Below, piece by piece: positions 8,312-17,036 of a stretch of DNA of 64,000 nucleotides. The stretch is from Mycolicibacter nonchromogenicus (GTDB lineage Bacteria > Actinomycetota > Actinomycetes > Mycobacteriales > Mycobacteriaceae): positions 149,532-213,531 of the forward strand of contig NZ_LQPI01000023.1 of assembly GCF_002101775.1 (NCBI RefSeq), in the 5' to 3' direction. A program made the translations under genes and the position numbers. How positions within the stretch are numbered: position 1 is the first letter of the stretch; each line of letters begins with the position of its first letter. Under the pieces are notes generated by a model that was given only the letters and a program-made list of their open reading frames with translations, ran no database searches and was not told where the DNA came from.

Positions 8312-9460
8312 ATGACGCATGACGTAGCGATCATCGGTGTCGGTCTGCACCCGTTCGGCCGATTCGAGGGCAAGTCCGCGATGGCGATGGGGGTAGATGC
8401 CATCTTCGCCGCGGTGGCCGACGCGGGGGTGGACTGGAAAGACATCGGTGCCGCGACCGGCGGCAGCTGGACGGTGGCCAACCCGGATGCGATCGTCGGG
8501 ATGGTCGGCCTGTCGGGCATCCCCTTCACGAACGTGTTCAACGCGTGTGCCACCGCGGCCAGCGCGGCCAAGGTCTGCGCGGACGGTATCCGGCTGGGCG
8601 ACTATGACATCGGCATCGCCGTCGGTCTGGACAAGCATCCGCGCGGTGCGTTCACCGAAGACCCGGCTCTGGTCGGGATGCCGCGCTGGTACGCCGAGAA
8701 CGGTCAATACCTGACCACCCAGTTCTTCGGCATGAAGGCCAATCGCTATCTGCACGATCACGGCATCTCCCAGCAGACCTTGGCCAAAGTCGCGGCGAAG
8801 AACTTCCGCAACGGCGCGCTGAACCCCAACGCATTCCGGCGCAAGCCGATCTCCGAGGAGGAGATCCTGGGCTCGGCCATGCTGAACTACCCGCTGACCC
8901 AGTACATGTTCTGCGCACCCGACGAAGGTGCGGCGGCGGTGGTGATGTGCCGCGCCGACATCGCGCACCGCTACACCGATAAGCCGGTGTACCTGCGTGC
9001 GGTCGAGGTCCGAACCCGGCGCTACGGTGCCTATGAGGTCAACACCACCTTCGCCCCGGTCAGCGAAGACGTGGCACCCACGGTGTATGCCGCCCGCGCC
9101 GCGTTCGAAAAGGCCGGTGTCGCACCCGAAGACGTCGATGTGGTCCAGTTGCAGGACACCGACGCCGGCGCCGAGATCATCCACATGGCCGAGTGCGGCT
9201 TCTGCGCCGACGGCGACCAGGAGAAGCTGCTCGCCGACGGGGCGACCGAGATCACCGGGTCGCTGCCGGTCAACACCGACGGCGGGCTGATCGCCAACGG
9301 CGAGCCTATCGGCGCGTCGGGGCTGCGCCAGATCCACGAGCTGGTGCGCCAGCTGCGCGGCGAAGCCGGCGACCGTCAGGTGCCCGGAGATCCCAAGGTG
9401 GGGTTCGCACAGCTCTACGGCGCGCCGGGCACGGCGGCGGCCACAATCCTGACGGTTTAA
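8312..9460 (+). CDS. Thiolase-superfamily lipid-transfer-type protein (Ltp/SCP-x-like)
   Basis: This 382-aa thiolase-fold protein retains a cysteine at the usual nucleophile site (NACATAAS, Cys79). The later GHP histidine motif reads GEPIGASG, and the C-terminal second-cysteine motif of thiolases is replaced by FAQLYGAPGTAAA. These changes argue against an ordinary acetyl-CoA acetyltransferase. They fit Ltp-type enzymes that use tyrosines for retro-aldol cleavage, such as Ltp2, which works with a DUF35 partner. The neighbouring DUF35 gene supports that role. Loss of the histidine needs comparison with characterised enzymes before a reaction is named. Confidence 0.85.
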   Translation: MTHDVAIIGVGLHPFGRFEGKSAMAMGVDAIFAAVADAGVDWKDIGAATGGSWTVANPDAIVGMVGLSGIPFTNVFNACATAASAAKVCADGIRLGDYDIGIAVGLDKHPRGAFTEDPALVGMPRWYAENGQYLTTQFFGMKANRYLHDHGISQQTLAKVAAKNFRNGALNPNAFRRKPISEEEILGSAMLNYPLTQYMFCAPDEGAAAVVMCRADIAHRYTDKPVYLRAVEVRTRRYGAYEVNTTFAPVSEDVAPTVYAARAAFEKAGVAPEDVDVVQLQDTDAGAEIIHMAECGFCADGDQEKLLADGATEITGSLPVNTDGGLIANGEPIGASGLRQIHELVRQLRGEAGDRQVPGDPKVGFAQLYGAPGTAAATILTV

Positions 9461-9477
9461 TTCCGCCGAGCAGTCGT

Positions 9478-9513
9478 GAAAGCCCCCAATTCAGCTACTT
9501 TTTAGGGGCTTTC
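9478..9513 (+). terminator. Hairpin after the DUF35-Ltp operon
   Basis: GAAAGCCCC and GGGGCTTTC form a perfect 9-bp stem around an 18-base loop, starting 18 bases after the Ltp stop. No strong U-run follows, as is common in mycobacteria. It may terminate the DUF35-Ltp transcript or attenuate read-through into the amidohydrolase. Confidence 0.5.
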
Positions 9514-9545
9514 GCGCCTGCTCGCGGGGAATAAAGGAGCGCTCC

Positions 9546-10781
9546 ATGAGCCAGTTCCGTGACGCACCGATCTTCGATGCCGACCAACACATGTACGAAA
9601 CCCCCGAGGCACTGACCAAGTACCTACCGGAGAAGTACTCGCGGGCGGTTCAATTCGCACAGATCGGCCGCCAGACCCGAATCATCATCAACAACCGGGT
9701 CAGCGACTTCATCCCCAACCCCACCTTCGAACGGGTCGCCGCGCCCGGAGCACATGAGAAGTTCTTCGCCGGGGAGAACACCGAGGGCCTCACCCTGCGC
9801 GAGATGCAGGGCCCCGCGATCGCGGCGCCGGCGGCCGCCCGCAACCCCGCAGACCGCGTGGCCGAATTGGACCGCCAGGGCGTCACCGAAGCGCTGAACT
9901 ACCCCACGCTGGCCAGCCTGGTGGAACATTCCAGCGCCGACGACCCGGAGCTCACCCTGGCGATCATTCACGCGCTGAATCAATGGATGGCCGAGCACTG
10001 GACCTACGACTACCACGGGCGGGTGTTCTCCACACCGATCATCAACCTCTCCGAAGTCGACGGCGCGCAGCGCGAGCTGGAGTACATCCTGGACCAGGGC
10101 GCCGCGGTGGCGCTGATCAAGCCCGGCCCGGTCAACGGCGTCCGCGGGTGGCGCTCCCCGGCGCTGCCGGAGTTCGACCCGTTCTGGCGTGACGTGCAGG
10201 CCGCGGGCCTGCCCATCGTGCTGCACGCCAGCTTCCCGCCGCTGGACGACTATGTGGGCCGGTGGGAGCCGCCGTACACACAGAACTTCATGGCGCAGAG
10301 CGCCTTCCGCTGGATGGTGTTGGGCCACCGGGAAATCGCCGACATGATCACCAGCCTGATCTGCCACGGCACCCTGACCCGCTTCCCCAGACTGCGCATC
10401 GCCAGCGTGGAGAACGGCAGCTCCTGGATCCGGCCGCTCTTCGACGACTTCGGCGAGCTCTACAAGAAGATGCCGCAGAACTTCCCGGAGCATCCGCACG
10501 ACGTGTTCCGTCGCAACATCTGGGTCAGCCCGTTCTGGGAAGGCTGCATCTCCGATGTGGTGGACACCGTCGGCTGGGACAAGGTGCTGTTCGGCTCGGA
10601 TTACCCCCACCCCGAGGGCCTGGCCGAGCCGAAGGGATTCTGGAAGTACGCCGAGGGCATGGATGTCCGGCGCACCTACGACTTCATGGGTGACAACGCC
10701 CGCCGGTTCATGGGGCGCCCGATCGCGAACCCGGATCCGGCTGCCCTGAAGCCGCCGGTGCCGGCGGACGCCTTACGTTGA
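9546..10781 (+). CDS. Amidohydrolase family protein (PF04909-type TIM barrel)
   Basis: This 411-aa product belongs to the amidohydrolase-2 type metal-dependent hydrolases/decarboxylases. The N-terminal metal site, normally HxH, reads DADQHMYETPEAL. Later come the conserved IVLHASFPP, the RFPRLRIASVENGS strand and GSDYPHPEGLAEP, which carries the conserved catalytic aspartate. Relatives cleave or decarboxylate ring carboxylates. This version pairs with P450 and FadE genes in mycobacteria, but its reaction is unknown to me. An AAAGGAGCG ribosome site precedes the ATG. A long hairpin follows the stop. Confidence 0.85.
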   Translation: MSQFRDAPIFDADQHMYETPEALTKYLPEKYSRAVQFAQIGRQTRIIINNRVSDFIPNPTFERVAAPGAHEKFFAGENTEGLTLREMQGPAIAAPAAARNPADRVAELDRQGVTEALNYPTLASLVEHSSADDPELTLAIIHALNQWMAEHWTYDYHGRVFSTPIINLSEVDGAQRELEYILDQGAAVALIKPGPVNGVRGWRSPALPEFDPFWRDVQAAGLPIVLHASFPPLDDYVGRWEPPYTQNFMAQSAFRWMVLGHREIADMITSLICHGTLTRFPRLRIASVENGSSWIRPLFDDFGELYKKMPQNFPEHPHDVFRRNIWVSPFWEGCISDVVDTVGWDKVLFGSDYPHPEGLAEPKGFWKYAEGMDVRRTYDFMGDNARRFMGRPIANPDPAALKPPVPADALR

Positions 10782-10836
10782 CTTTGCGGTCAGGGCTGCG
10801 ACATACCGCGTTTCACGACCCTGACCGCAGAGTCAA
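10778..10836. terminator. Bidirectional hairpin between convergent genes
   Basis: An 18-bp near-perfect inverted repeat begins TTGACTTTGCGGTCAGGG and returns as CCCTGACCGCAGAGTCAA, with one wobble pair and a 23-base loop. It begins at the amidohydrolase stop and ends 8 bases before the stop of the convergent SDR, so it probably terminates both transcripts. Confidence 0.7.
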
Positions 10837-10843
10837 CACAGCG

Positions 10844-11602
10844 TCACTTCGGCGCGAAGCGCTGACCGGCGTCCAGGCGGATGCATTGGCCGTTGAGCAT
10901 GGGATTCTCCACGATCGCGGCCGCCAGCTTGGCGTACTCCTCGGGCCTGCCCAGCCGCTTGGGGAACGCCGCGTCCTTGGTCAGCACGGCGGCGAACTCG
11001 TCGGGGATGCCCTCGGTGAGGCCGGTGGCGAACAGACTGGGAGCGATCGCCAGCACCCGGATGCCGACACTCCCCAGATCGCGGGCCATGGTCAGGCTCA
11101 TCCCGGCGATCGCCGCCTTGGCAGCCGTGTAGGCGACCTGCCCGATCTGGCCCTCGAACGCCGCGATCGAAGAGGTATTGATGATCACGCCGCGCTCTTC
11201 GTCTTCTGGCTCATTGGTGCTCATGTGCCACGCCGCGAGCCGGCTGATGTTGAAGGTCCCGACGACGTTGAGATCCTGGGTGCTGCGAAACGCCTCCAGG
11301 TCGTGCGGCCCGTCCCGTTTGATCGTTCGTTGCCCGATACCGCCACCCGCCGTGGTGACCGCGATGTGCAGCCCGCCCAACGCCTCGACTGCCTCGTTCA
11401 GCACGCGCTCGGTACCGGCGAAGTCGGTGACGTCGACTTCGAAGAAGCGCCCGCCGATCGACTCGGCGACTTCCTTACCCTTGGACTGCGGCCGGTCCAA
11501 GATCGCCACGTGGGCACCGCGTTTGGCCAACAGCTCCGCCGTCGCCTTTCCGAACCCCGATGCACCGCCGACGATGATCGCGCGCTTGTTCTCGATCTCC
11601 AC
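10844..11602 (-). CDS. Short-chain dehydrogenase, 3-hydroxyacyl-CoA dehydrogenase type-2-like
   Basis: This classical SDR is 252 aa. The NAD site is GGASGFGKATAELLAKRGA, with an aspartate after the second strand (ILDRPQ) favouring NAD. The catalytic set is NTSS...YTAAK. The LNVVGTFNISRL and YTAAKAAIAGMSLTMARDL segments resemble HSD17B10/3-hydroxyacyl-CoA dehydrogenase type 2, so a beta-oxidation hydroxyacyl step is likely. GTG 11602 is chosen because AAGGGGAG lies five to six bases upstream; GTG 11608 is too close to it. The start region carries a weak operator copy and a -10-like TATAGT. Confidence 0.88.
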   Translation of the reverse strand: MEIENKRAIIVGGASGFGKATAELLAKRGAHVAILDRPQSKGKEVAESIGGRFFEVDVTDFAGTERVLNEAVEALGGLHIAVTTAGGGIGQRTIKRDGPHDLEAFRSTQDLNVVGTFNISRLAAWHMSTNEPEDEERGVIINTSSIAAFEGQIGQVAYTAAKAAIAGMSLTMARDLGSVGIRVLAIAPSLFATGLTEGIPDEFAAVLTKDAAFPKRLGRPEEYAKLAAAIVENPMLNGQCIRLDAGQRFAPK

Positions 11603-11664
11603 GAACACTCCCCTTGCTTGGACACGACGATCCGGGACTCGCCCGGCGCCTATACTATAGCTCT

Positions 11665-11683
11665 TCCCGTAATACGTTCAGTA
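11665..11683. promoter_or_regulatory. Degenerate operator copy upstream of the SDR
   Basis: TCCCGTAATACGTTCAGTA matches the 1820 palindrome in 13 of 19 positions, keeping GTAAT and CAGTA. On the minus strand a TATAGTAT box (around 11652-11660) follows it toward the gene, so the site would sit near the -35 region of the SDR promoter, a position that suits a repressor. Confidence 0.45.
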
Positions 11684-11717
11684 TGGCGTACGCGAGGGCG
11701 AGCGCAGGCCCCGGTGC

Positions 11718-12206
11718 TCAGTGGATGAATCGGCCGGCGACTCTGGCCAGCAGCGAGCGGATACGCGGCGAGAGGTAGACCGCGAATACTCCGTTGAAGA
11801 TGTCCTCGCGCAGCCTGGTCAGCGTCGAGGTCTTGATCCGCCAAACACCGTCGACCTTTTCGTAGGTCTCGGTGTAGTGGCCGTAGCCGCGCAGGTTGAC
11901 TCCGAATCCGAAGCGCACCACGTCTTCCAGCGCCCACACGCCGTGCGCCGTGCTCGGCGAGTCCAACTCGATGTCGGGGGCGTGAACCTGGTGGACGGTG
12001 GGCTGGCCTCGCAGGCTCTTGCGGGTGAAGTCCACGAATTCGTCGGCGCCGACAATGAGTTTGCCGCCCGCAGCAGAGGTGTCACTGACGAAGTCATCGG
12101 TGAACAGCGCGCGCCAGGCCACCCAGTCTTTGGCGTCCAGGTAGCGGCAGTAGCGGGACTTCAGGCGTTTGATCGCCTCGATCTGGGCCGCGACGTCGTC
12201 AGCCAC
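11718..12206 (-). CDS. SnoaL/NTF2-like protein
   Basis: The 162-aa product has the cone-shaped NTF2-like fold signature: an N-terminal helix (AAQIEAIKRLKSRYCRYLDAKDW), a middle strand with VHQVHAPDIEL and a final YEKVDGVWRIKTSTLTR strand. Members include cyclases, dehydratases and ketosteroid isomerase relatives, as well as non-catalytic proteins. The helix is followed by FTDDFVSDTS, where a catalytic Asp is often found. It starts with GTG and overlaps the DUF35 gene upstream by eight bases, so it is the last gene of the IclR-FadE-Ltp operon. Its exact reaction is unknown. Confidence 0.82.
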   Translation of the reverse strand: MADDVAAQIEAIKRLKSRYCRYLDAKDWVAWRALFTDDFVSDTSAAGGKLIVGADEFVDFTRKSLRGQPTVHQVHAPDIELDSPSTAHGVWALEDVVRFGFGVNLRGYGHYTETYEKVDGVWRIKTSTLTRLREDIFNGVFAVYLSPRIRSLLARVAGRFIH

Positions 12207-12621
12207 GATCGGTCACCGGCTGGTAGCGCAGCATCGTGACGTCGTGTTCGGGATAGTCGCAGAACACCGGCTGCACCCGCATTCCGACCGCCAGATCAGC
12301 AGGATCGGCGTTGACCAGCTCGGTCGAGAACCGCGGACCCTCATCCCATTCGACTATCGCCAGCAGTTGCGGAACCGCGTCGGCGAAGTGCGGTCCGACC
12401 GGGCGGCGCGCCACGGTGAAGGAGTACAGCGTGCCCATCCCGGAGATCTCGCGCCATTCCAGGTCGTCGGCCAGGGTGCGCGGCGCACGCACGCGCGGAT
12501 AGAACACGTAGCGCTCCGACGACGGCGAGTACTGGATCACGATGCGGTGCTGCGCCAGCGCATCCCAGAACGGAGCAGTGGTGGGCGTCTTCACCGGCAT
12601 AGGCCGTTCGAAACTCATCAT
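12199..12621 (-). CDS. DUF35 OB-fold protein lacking zinc-ribbon cysteines
   Basis: This 140-aa protein aligns by pattern with DUF35 proteins: an N-terminal FWDALAQHRIVIQYSP segment, then YPRVRAP, then an OB fold (GMGTLYSFTVARRPVGP). The positions where zinc-binding cysteines normally sit hold Ser, Tyr and Ala, so metal binding is probably lost. The next gene upstream (5 bases) is a thiolase-like protein that also lost its nucleophile, and the pair likely forms one complex. It differs clearly from the four-cysteine DUF35 protein at 7884. Confidence 0.83.
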   Translation of the reverse strand: MMSFERPMPVKTPTTAPFWDALAQHRIVIQYSPSSERYVFYPRVRAPRTLADDLEWREISGMGTLYSFTVARRPVGPHFADAVPQLLAIVEWDEGPRFSTELVNADPADLAVGMRVQPVFCDYPEHDVTMLRYQPVTDRG

Positions 12622-12626
12622 GTCCG

Positions 12627-13835
12627 CTAATCCCCCTCCAGGACGAGGGCCGTCTGTTCGGAAAGTATTCCGCCGTTGCCCGATACGAAGGCCCGGTTAC
12701 AGTCCGCCACCTGCGCGGCCCCGGCGCGGCCCATGATCTGGCGGGTCGCGTCGCAGACGTGGTGCATGCCGCCGGCCAGACCGGCCTGGCCGAATCCGAG
12801 TTGACCTCCCGCGGTGTTGAGCGGGAAGTCGCCGCGGAAGGTCAGGTCGTGATCGGCGAGGAACTGCATACCTTTGCCCTTCTCGCAGAACCCGGCATCC
12901 TCCAACGACAACAGCACGGTGATCGTGTAGCAGTCGTAGATGGACACCATGTCCATGTCCGCGCGGGTCAGCCCGGTCATGGCAAAGGCGGTGTCGGCGG
13001 CCTCGCGGATCGGGGTCGCCAGCAGATCCGCGGCGTAGGTCGGTGTCTTGAACGGCACGTGCTCACCGAATCCCTTGATCCATACCGGGCGGTTACGGGA
13101 CCGCTTGGCGGCCTCGGCGCCGGCGATCACCACGGCGGCGCCACCGACGCACGGCATCACGATCTCCAGCATGTGCAGCGGGTCGGCGATCACCGGGCTG
13201 GCCAGGACGTCCTCGACGGTCAACGGGGTGTCCCGCCAGATAGCGCCGTCGGTGTGATTGGCGTTGATGCGCTGGTCGACAACGAGTTTGGCCATCGCCC
13301 GCTCGTCATAGCCGTAGACGGCGCCGTAGCGAGTGGCGACCTGACCGTACGGGCCGTTCTGCCCCAGGTTGCCGTAGGGAATCTCGAACTCGGCCTGCGG
13401 GGAGCCGTATTGGTTGCTCGACGAACCGAAGAACATGGCGTCGACCAGTGGTCTGGGTTTACGTTCCGACATCGGGGTGATGTAGCGGGCCGGCAACGCG
13501 CACAGCACCACATCGCAGATGCCCAGTTCGATCGCCGCCGCGGCGCGCCAGACCATGGCTGCGGCGCTGGCCCCACCCAGGTCCACGATCTCGGCGAAGC
13601 GCGCTGGAACTCCCAGGTACTCGGCGATCGTCGACGGCACGAAGATCTCGGATTCGGCCAGGTGTGAGGTGACGATGCCGTTGACGAGTTCGCCCGGCAG
13701 GCCCGCGTCGGCCAGCGCCGCCGCGCTCAGCTCGGCCCACTGTTCCAGGGTGAACGGGGCCGGGGTGGCCTTGTTCATCTTTTCGGGCGGCAGCTCGACG
13801 TAGCCGACGATCGCGGCGTCTCCACGTAATCCCAT
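12627..13835 (-). CDS. Thiolase-fold Ltp-type protein without a nucleophilic cysteine
   Basis: The 402-aa protein has a thiolase fold. At the usual acyl-accepting cysteine the sequence is VDLGGASAAAMVW, with no Cys, and the GHP motif is GFGQAGLAGG. It therefore cannot run a standard thiolase reaction. This matches Ltp2-like retro-aldolases, which cleave side-chain beta-hydroxyacyl-CoA with help from a DUF35 partner; the DUF35 gene follows directly. It lies in an operon with the two-domain FadE (16 bases upstream), consistent with side-chain removal of a cyclic substrate (inference). Confidence 0.85.
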   Translation of the reverse strand: MGLRGDAAIVGYVELPPEKMNKATPAPFTLEQWAELSAAALADAGLPGELVNGIVTSHLAESEIFVPSTIAEYLGVPARFAEIVDLGGASAAAMVWRAAAAIELGICDVVLCALPARYITPMSERKPRPLVDAMFFGSSSNQYGSPQAEFEIPYGNLGQNGPYGQVATRYGAVYGYDERAMAKLVVDQRINANHTDGAIWRDTPLTVEDVLASPVIADPLHMLEIVMPCVGGAAVVIAGAEAAKRSRNRPVWIKGFGEHVPFKTPTYAADLLATPIREAADTAFAMTGLTRADMDMVSIYDCYTITVLLSLEDAGFCEKGKGMQFLADHDLTFRGDFPLNTAGGQLGFGQAGLAGGMHHVCDATRQIMGRAGAAQVADCNRAFVSGNGGILSEQTALVLEGD

Positions 13836-13851
13836 GTGGGTGTCCTTTATC

Positions 13852-16071
13852 TCACTTGCGGGGCAGGCCGAGAATCATCTGGGCGATGATGTTCAGCTGA
13901 ATCTCCTTGGTGCCGCCGCCGATCAGCTCGGCCGGTGACAGCAGGTACGGCTCCACGACGGCCGGATCGGAATCGGCGACCATCGCCAGGCGCCCGACGG
14001 TGGCCAAGGTGGCACGGAAGGTGCGGCGCAGCAGAACATTCATCGCCACTTTGGCGATGCTCGAGGCCGCCCCGAAGCCCTCGCCGTCGAGCAGCCTGAT
14101 GGTTTCGCGGACGCCCAGCGCCCGGATCGCGTTGGCGTAGGCGTCGAGTTCGCCGAGTGCGCGCAGTGCGTCATCACGCGAGCGGCCCGGAGCCGCGGCG
14201 ATGGCCCGCAGCGCCACAGCCCGGTCGTTCTCGACATATCCGCTGATGGCGGTGCGCTCCTGCGCCATGGTGGCGATCGCCAGCTGCCAGCCTTCGGTCG
14301 GTTCCCCGAGCAGCATCTCGTCGGGCACGAATACATCGGCGAGGAACACTTCGTTGAATTCGGCGGCTCCGGTGGCCATGACGATCGGCTGGACTTCGAT
14401 CCCCGGCGAGCGCATGTCCACGATGAAGTAGCCGATGCCGCGATGCTTGGGCGCCGCGGGGTCGGTGCGGGCCAGCAGTGCGCCGTAGTCGGCGCGCTGC
14501 GCCGCTGATGTCCAGATCTTGTGGCCGTTGATGCGCCATCCGCCGTCGACCTTGACCGCGCGGGTGGTCAGCGACGCCAGGTCTGATCCGGCTCCCGGCT
14601 CGGAAAACAGCTGACACCAGGCCAGTTCGCCGCGCTGGGTCGGGGGAATCAACCGCTGCTGCAGTGCCTCCGGTGCTGCGCGAACCAGCGAGGGCAGGAT
14701 CCATTCGGCGATGCCCAGTGACGGCCGGACCAGGCCGGGCCGTTTGGCGAACTCCTCGTTGATGATCAGTTGCTGCAACGGGGAGGCGTCGAGTCCCCAC
14801 GGTGCGGGCCACTGCGGGGCAATCAGTCCGGCCTCGGCGATCAGCGTCCGCTGCGGGCCGGTTTCGAAGTGGGGGTAGTCGCCTTGGCGTCCCGGACCAT
14901 CGTTGGCCAGCTCGGCGGCGGCGTCGAGGGTCGCGGCGACACCCGCGCGGAACTCGGCTTCGGCGCCGCCGAGATCAACCGTGAAGTCTCGCTGTTGTGC
15001 GACGGTCAGCTCGCCGAGCCGGCGAGACCACTCGGTGGCAGCGCCGATCGACGCGGCGATGGTGGTGGCGCGACGCCAGTACAGGTGCAGATCGTGTTCC
15101 CAGGTGAACCCGATCGCGCCGAACATCGTCAAGGTGTCGAAGACCAGGTCGGGACACGGCGCGACCGCCGTCAGCGCCGCAGTGGCGGCGGCGATGCGAT
15201 GCTGCTCCACGGGCTCGGTGACGGCTCGCAACGCGTCCCAGGCTGCGGCGCAAGCCAATTCGGAGTTGACCAGCAACATGGCCGCCTGATGCTGCAGTGC
15301 CTGGAAAGTGCCGATCCGGACGCCGAACTGCTCGCGGGTGTGTAGATGCGCGGTGGCCGCCTCGACGCACCATCCGGAGATACCGGCGCACACCGCTGCG
15401 GCGAGGCCGACGGCGAGGTACTCCGCACGCTCGGCGTCGACTCCGGTCAAGACGGCGTCGGCGCTCACGGGGTGATCAGCCAGGGCGATCGTGGCCAGGT
15501 CGGTGAGCAGGTCGGTTCCGGTCACCGACCGGATGACTGCTCGGGCGGTGTCGATCACGGTCCACAGGTCGGTGCCGTCGTCGCGGCGGGCGCAGATCAG
15601 TGCGATACGGGCCGAGCGGGCACCGGAGATCACGTCCGAGGCACCGCTGATCAGCCAGCCGTCCTCGACTCGTCGCGCGACGAAGTCCGACTGACCTGCC
15701 AGCACCACGGTCGCCGGAGCACCGGCGGCGAGGGCGCGTAGATAGTCCTCTCGCGCCGGTGTGGCCTCGGCAAGCAGACCCACCGCGCCGGCGGTCACTG
15801 TCGACAGCAGCGGACCTGGCAGAGACACCGTTCCCGCGGCCTCCAGCACCGCGGCGACGTCGAGCAGACCACCGCCCTGACCACCGCACTGTTCCGGCAG
15901 ATGAATCGCGTGAAACCCGTTTGCCACCAGATCGTCCCACCAAGAGGGAAGCTCCCCGTCCGCCATTGCGTCGAAAGCCTTGCGGGTGTCGGCAATCGGT
16001 GCGTGCCGTCCGGCGAACTGCCGTAATGACTCTCCGAGTTGGCGTTGTTCGGCACTGAGCGTCACGCTCAC
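13852..16071 (-). CDS. Fused two-domain acyl-CoA dehydrogenase, FadE34-like
   Basis: The 739-aa protein is a head-to-tail fusion of two acyl-CoA dehydrogenase domains. The first, residues 1 to about 370, ends with the beta-type FGAIGFTWEHDLHLYWRRA. The second shows the FAD/acyl loop CQLFSEPGAGSDLASL, WTSAAQRADYGALLARTD and the C-terminal GGGTKEIQLNIIAQMILGLP. Mycobacterial FadE34 has this fused form and desaturates a steroid side-chain acyl-CoA; elsewhere the halves are separate alpha and beta subunits. GTG 16071 overlaps the IclR stop by four bases. The substrate here is unknown but probably bulky. Confidence 0.88.
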   Translation of the reverse strand: MSVTLSAEQRQLGESLRQFAGRHAPIADTRKAFDAMADGELPSWWDDLVANGFHAIHLPEQCGGQGGGLLDVAAVLEAAGTVSLPGPLLSTVTAGAVGLLAEATPAREDYLRALAAGAPATVVLAGQSDFVARRVEDGWLISGASDVISGARSARIALICARRDDGTDLWTVIDTARAVIRSVTGTDLLTDLATIALADHPVSADAVLTGVDAERAEYLAVGLAAAVCAGISGWCVEAATAHLHTREQFGVRIGTFQALQHQAAMLLVNSELACAAAWDALRAVTEPVEQHRIAAATAALTAVAPCPDLVFDTLTMFGAIGFTWEHDLHLYWRRATTIAASIGAATEWSRRLGELTVAQQRDFTVDLGGAEAEFRAGVAATLDAAAELANDGPGRQGDYPHFETGPQRTLIAEAGLIAPQWPAPWGLDASPLQQLIINEEFAKRPGLVRPSLGIAEWILPSLVRAAPEALQQRLIPPTQRGELAWCQLFSEPGAGSDLASLTTRAVKVDGGWRINGHKIWTSAAQRADYGALLARTDPAAPKHRGIGYFIVDMRSPGIEVQPIVMATGAAEFNEVFLADVFVPDEMLLGEPTEGWQLAIATMAQERTAISGYVENDRAVALRAIAAAPGRSRDDALRALGELDAYANAIRALGVRETIRLLDGEGFGAASSIAKVAMNVLLRRTFRATLATVGRLAMVADSDPAVVEPYLLSPAELIGGGTKEIQLNIIAQMILGLPRK

Positions 16072-16985
16072 GAGCTCTCCTCATGTTCTCCACGTGCGGT
16101 CCACTGCGATTGGATACGCACGGCCGTCTCTCGTACGGCCACCCCGAGATCGGCGACCTCCGAGGCGGTCAGGGTTGCCAGCGGGGCGGCGCTCACCGAC
16201 ATCGCCACCGTCCCGTCGATGTCGCGAATCGGCGCCGAGACACTGGCGATCGGATGGCGCTGGGTGCCGCCGGACAGCTCATCGGACAGGTAGTCGACGT
16301 CGGTGAGGTCGGCGAAGGCCGTGGCCACTCGCGCGGTGATCTCGTCGGGCTCGCCGTCGTCCGCCAGCGCCTGCAGCGCCGAGTACACCCGGATGTACTC
16401 GCGGCTCATCCGGTCGATCGCGTAGCCGCGCCGGCCGACCTCGTCGAGCACGGCGGCCAGCCGACGCCGCAGCCGCGGCGACGGTGCGCCCAGCCCGCTC
16501 AACCATGCCTGCCTGACCGAGTCGGCGGCGCCGGCGATGAACTCGCGGCCGAATGGCGCCACCAGCGGCATCCGAAATCCCGGGCCCAACCGCAGACCGG
16601 CGATCGACTCTCCGACCGAATCGGTCACCACCACGGTTGCGCCTTGGCGAACCCCGAGAATCGCCTGGCGGCCGACCGCGTCGAAAAGCCGCTGCAGCTC
16701 TGGCCGGAAGGCCTGTCGACTCACGGGGCGGGCGAGCGCGGCCAGCGCCGGTCCCCAGGTATACCCACCCGACTGGCGGTCGCGAACCAGCCACTGTCGG
16801 CTCGCCAGGGTGGCCAGGATGGCGTGGCAGGTGCCGTGGCTGATGCCCAGGGTCTGCGAGATCTCCGACAGCGTGAAGTGTCGCTGCGGGTCGGCGGCCA
16901 GCAGCTCGAGGATGCGCATCACCCGCTCGGTGGGCGGCGACGAGACCGGGCGGGCCGTGCCGTCCCCGTCGATCGCTGCCGTCAT
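16068..16985 (-). CDS. IclR-family transcriptional regulator
   Basis: This 305-aa protein has an N-terminal winged helix (RVMRILELLAADPQRHFTLSEISQTLGISHGTCHAIL) and a C-terminal effector-binding domain typical of IclR regulators. It is the first gene of the operon with the fused FadE, Ltp, DUF35 and SnoaL. This suggests that it controls that operon and itself in response to a pathway acid or CoA ester. The ATG is preceded directly by an AT-rich palindromic stretch, so the transcript may be nearly leaderless and autoregulated. Confidence 0.88.
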   Translation of the reverse strand: MTAAIDGDGTARPVSSPPTERVMRILELLAADPQRHFTLSEISQTLGISHGTCHAILATLASRQWLVRDRQSGGYTWGPALAALARPVSRQAFRPELQRLFDAVGRQAILGVRQGATVVVTDSVGESIAGLRLGPGFRMPLVAPFGREFIAGAADSVRQAWLSGLGAPSPRLRRRLAAVLDEVGRRGYAIDRMSREYIRVYSALQALADDGEPDEITARVATAFADLTDVDYLSDELSGGTQRHPIASVSAPIRDIDGTVAMSVSAAPLATLTASEVADLGVAVRETAVRIQSQWTARGEHEESS

Positions 16986-16986
16986 A

Positions 16987-16996
16987 TTTTCGAAAA
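16987..16996. promoter_or_regulatory. AT-rich palindrome at the IclR start
   Basis: TTTTCGAAAA is a perfect 10-bp inverted repeat, extended imperfectly on both sides, in otherwise GC-rich DNA two bases upstream of the IclR ATG. It is followed by GTCGAATAGTCGAC-like repeats. Position and symmetry suggest an autoregulatory operator or core promoter; there is no second copy in the window to support this. Confidence 0.35.
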
Positions 16997-17036
16997 ATAC
17001 GTCGAATAGTCGACGCAGGCAAATCCGGCGCTGACC

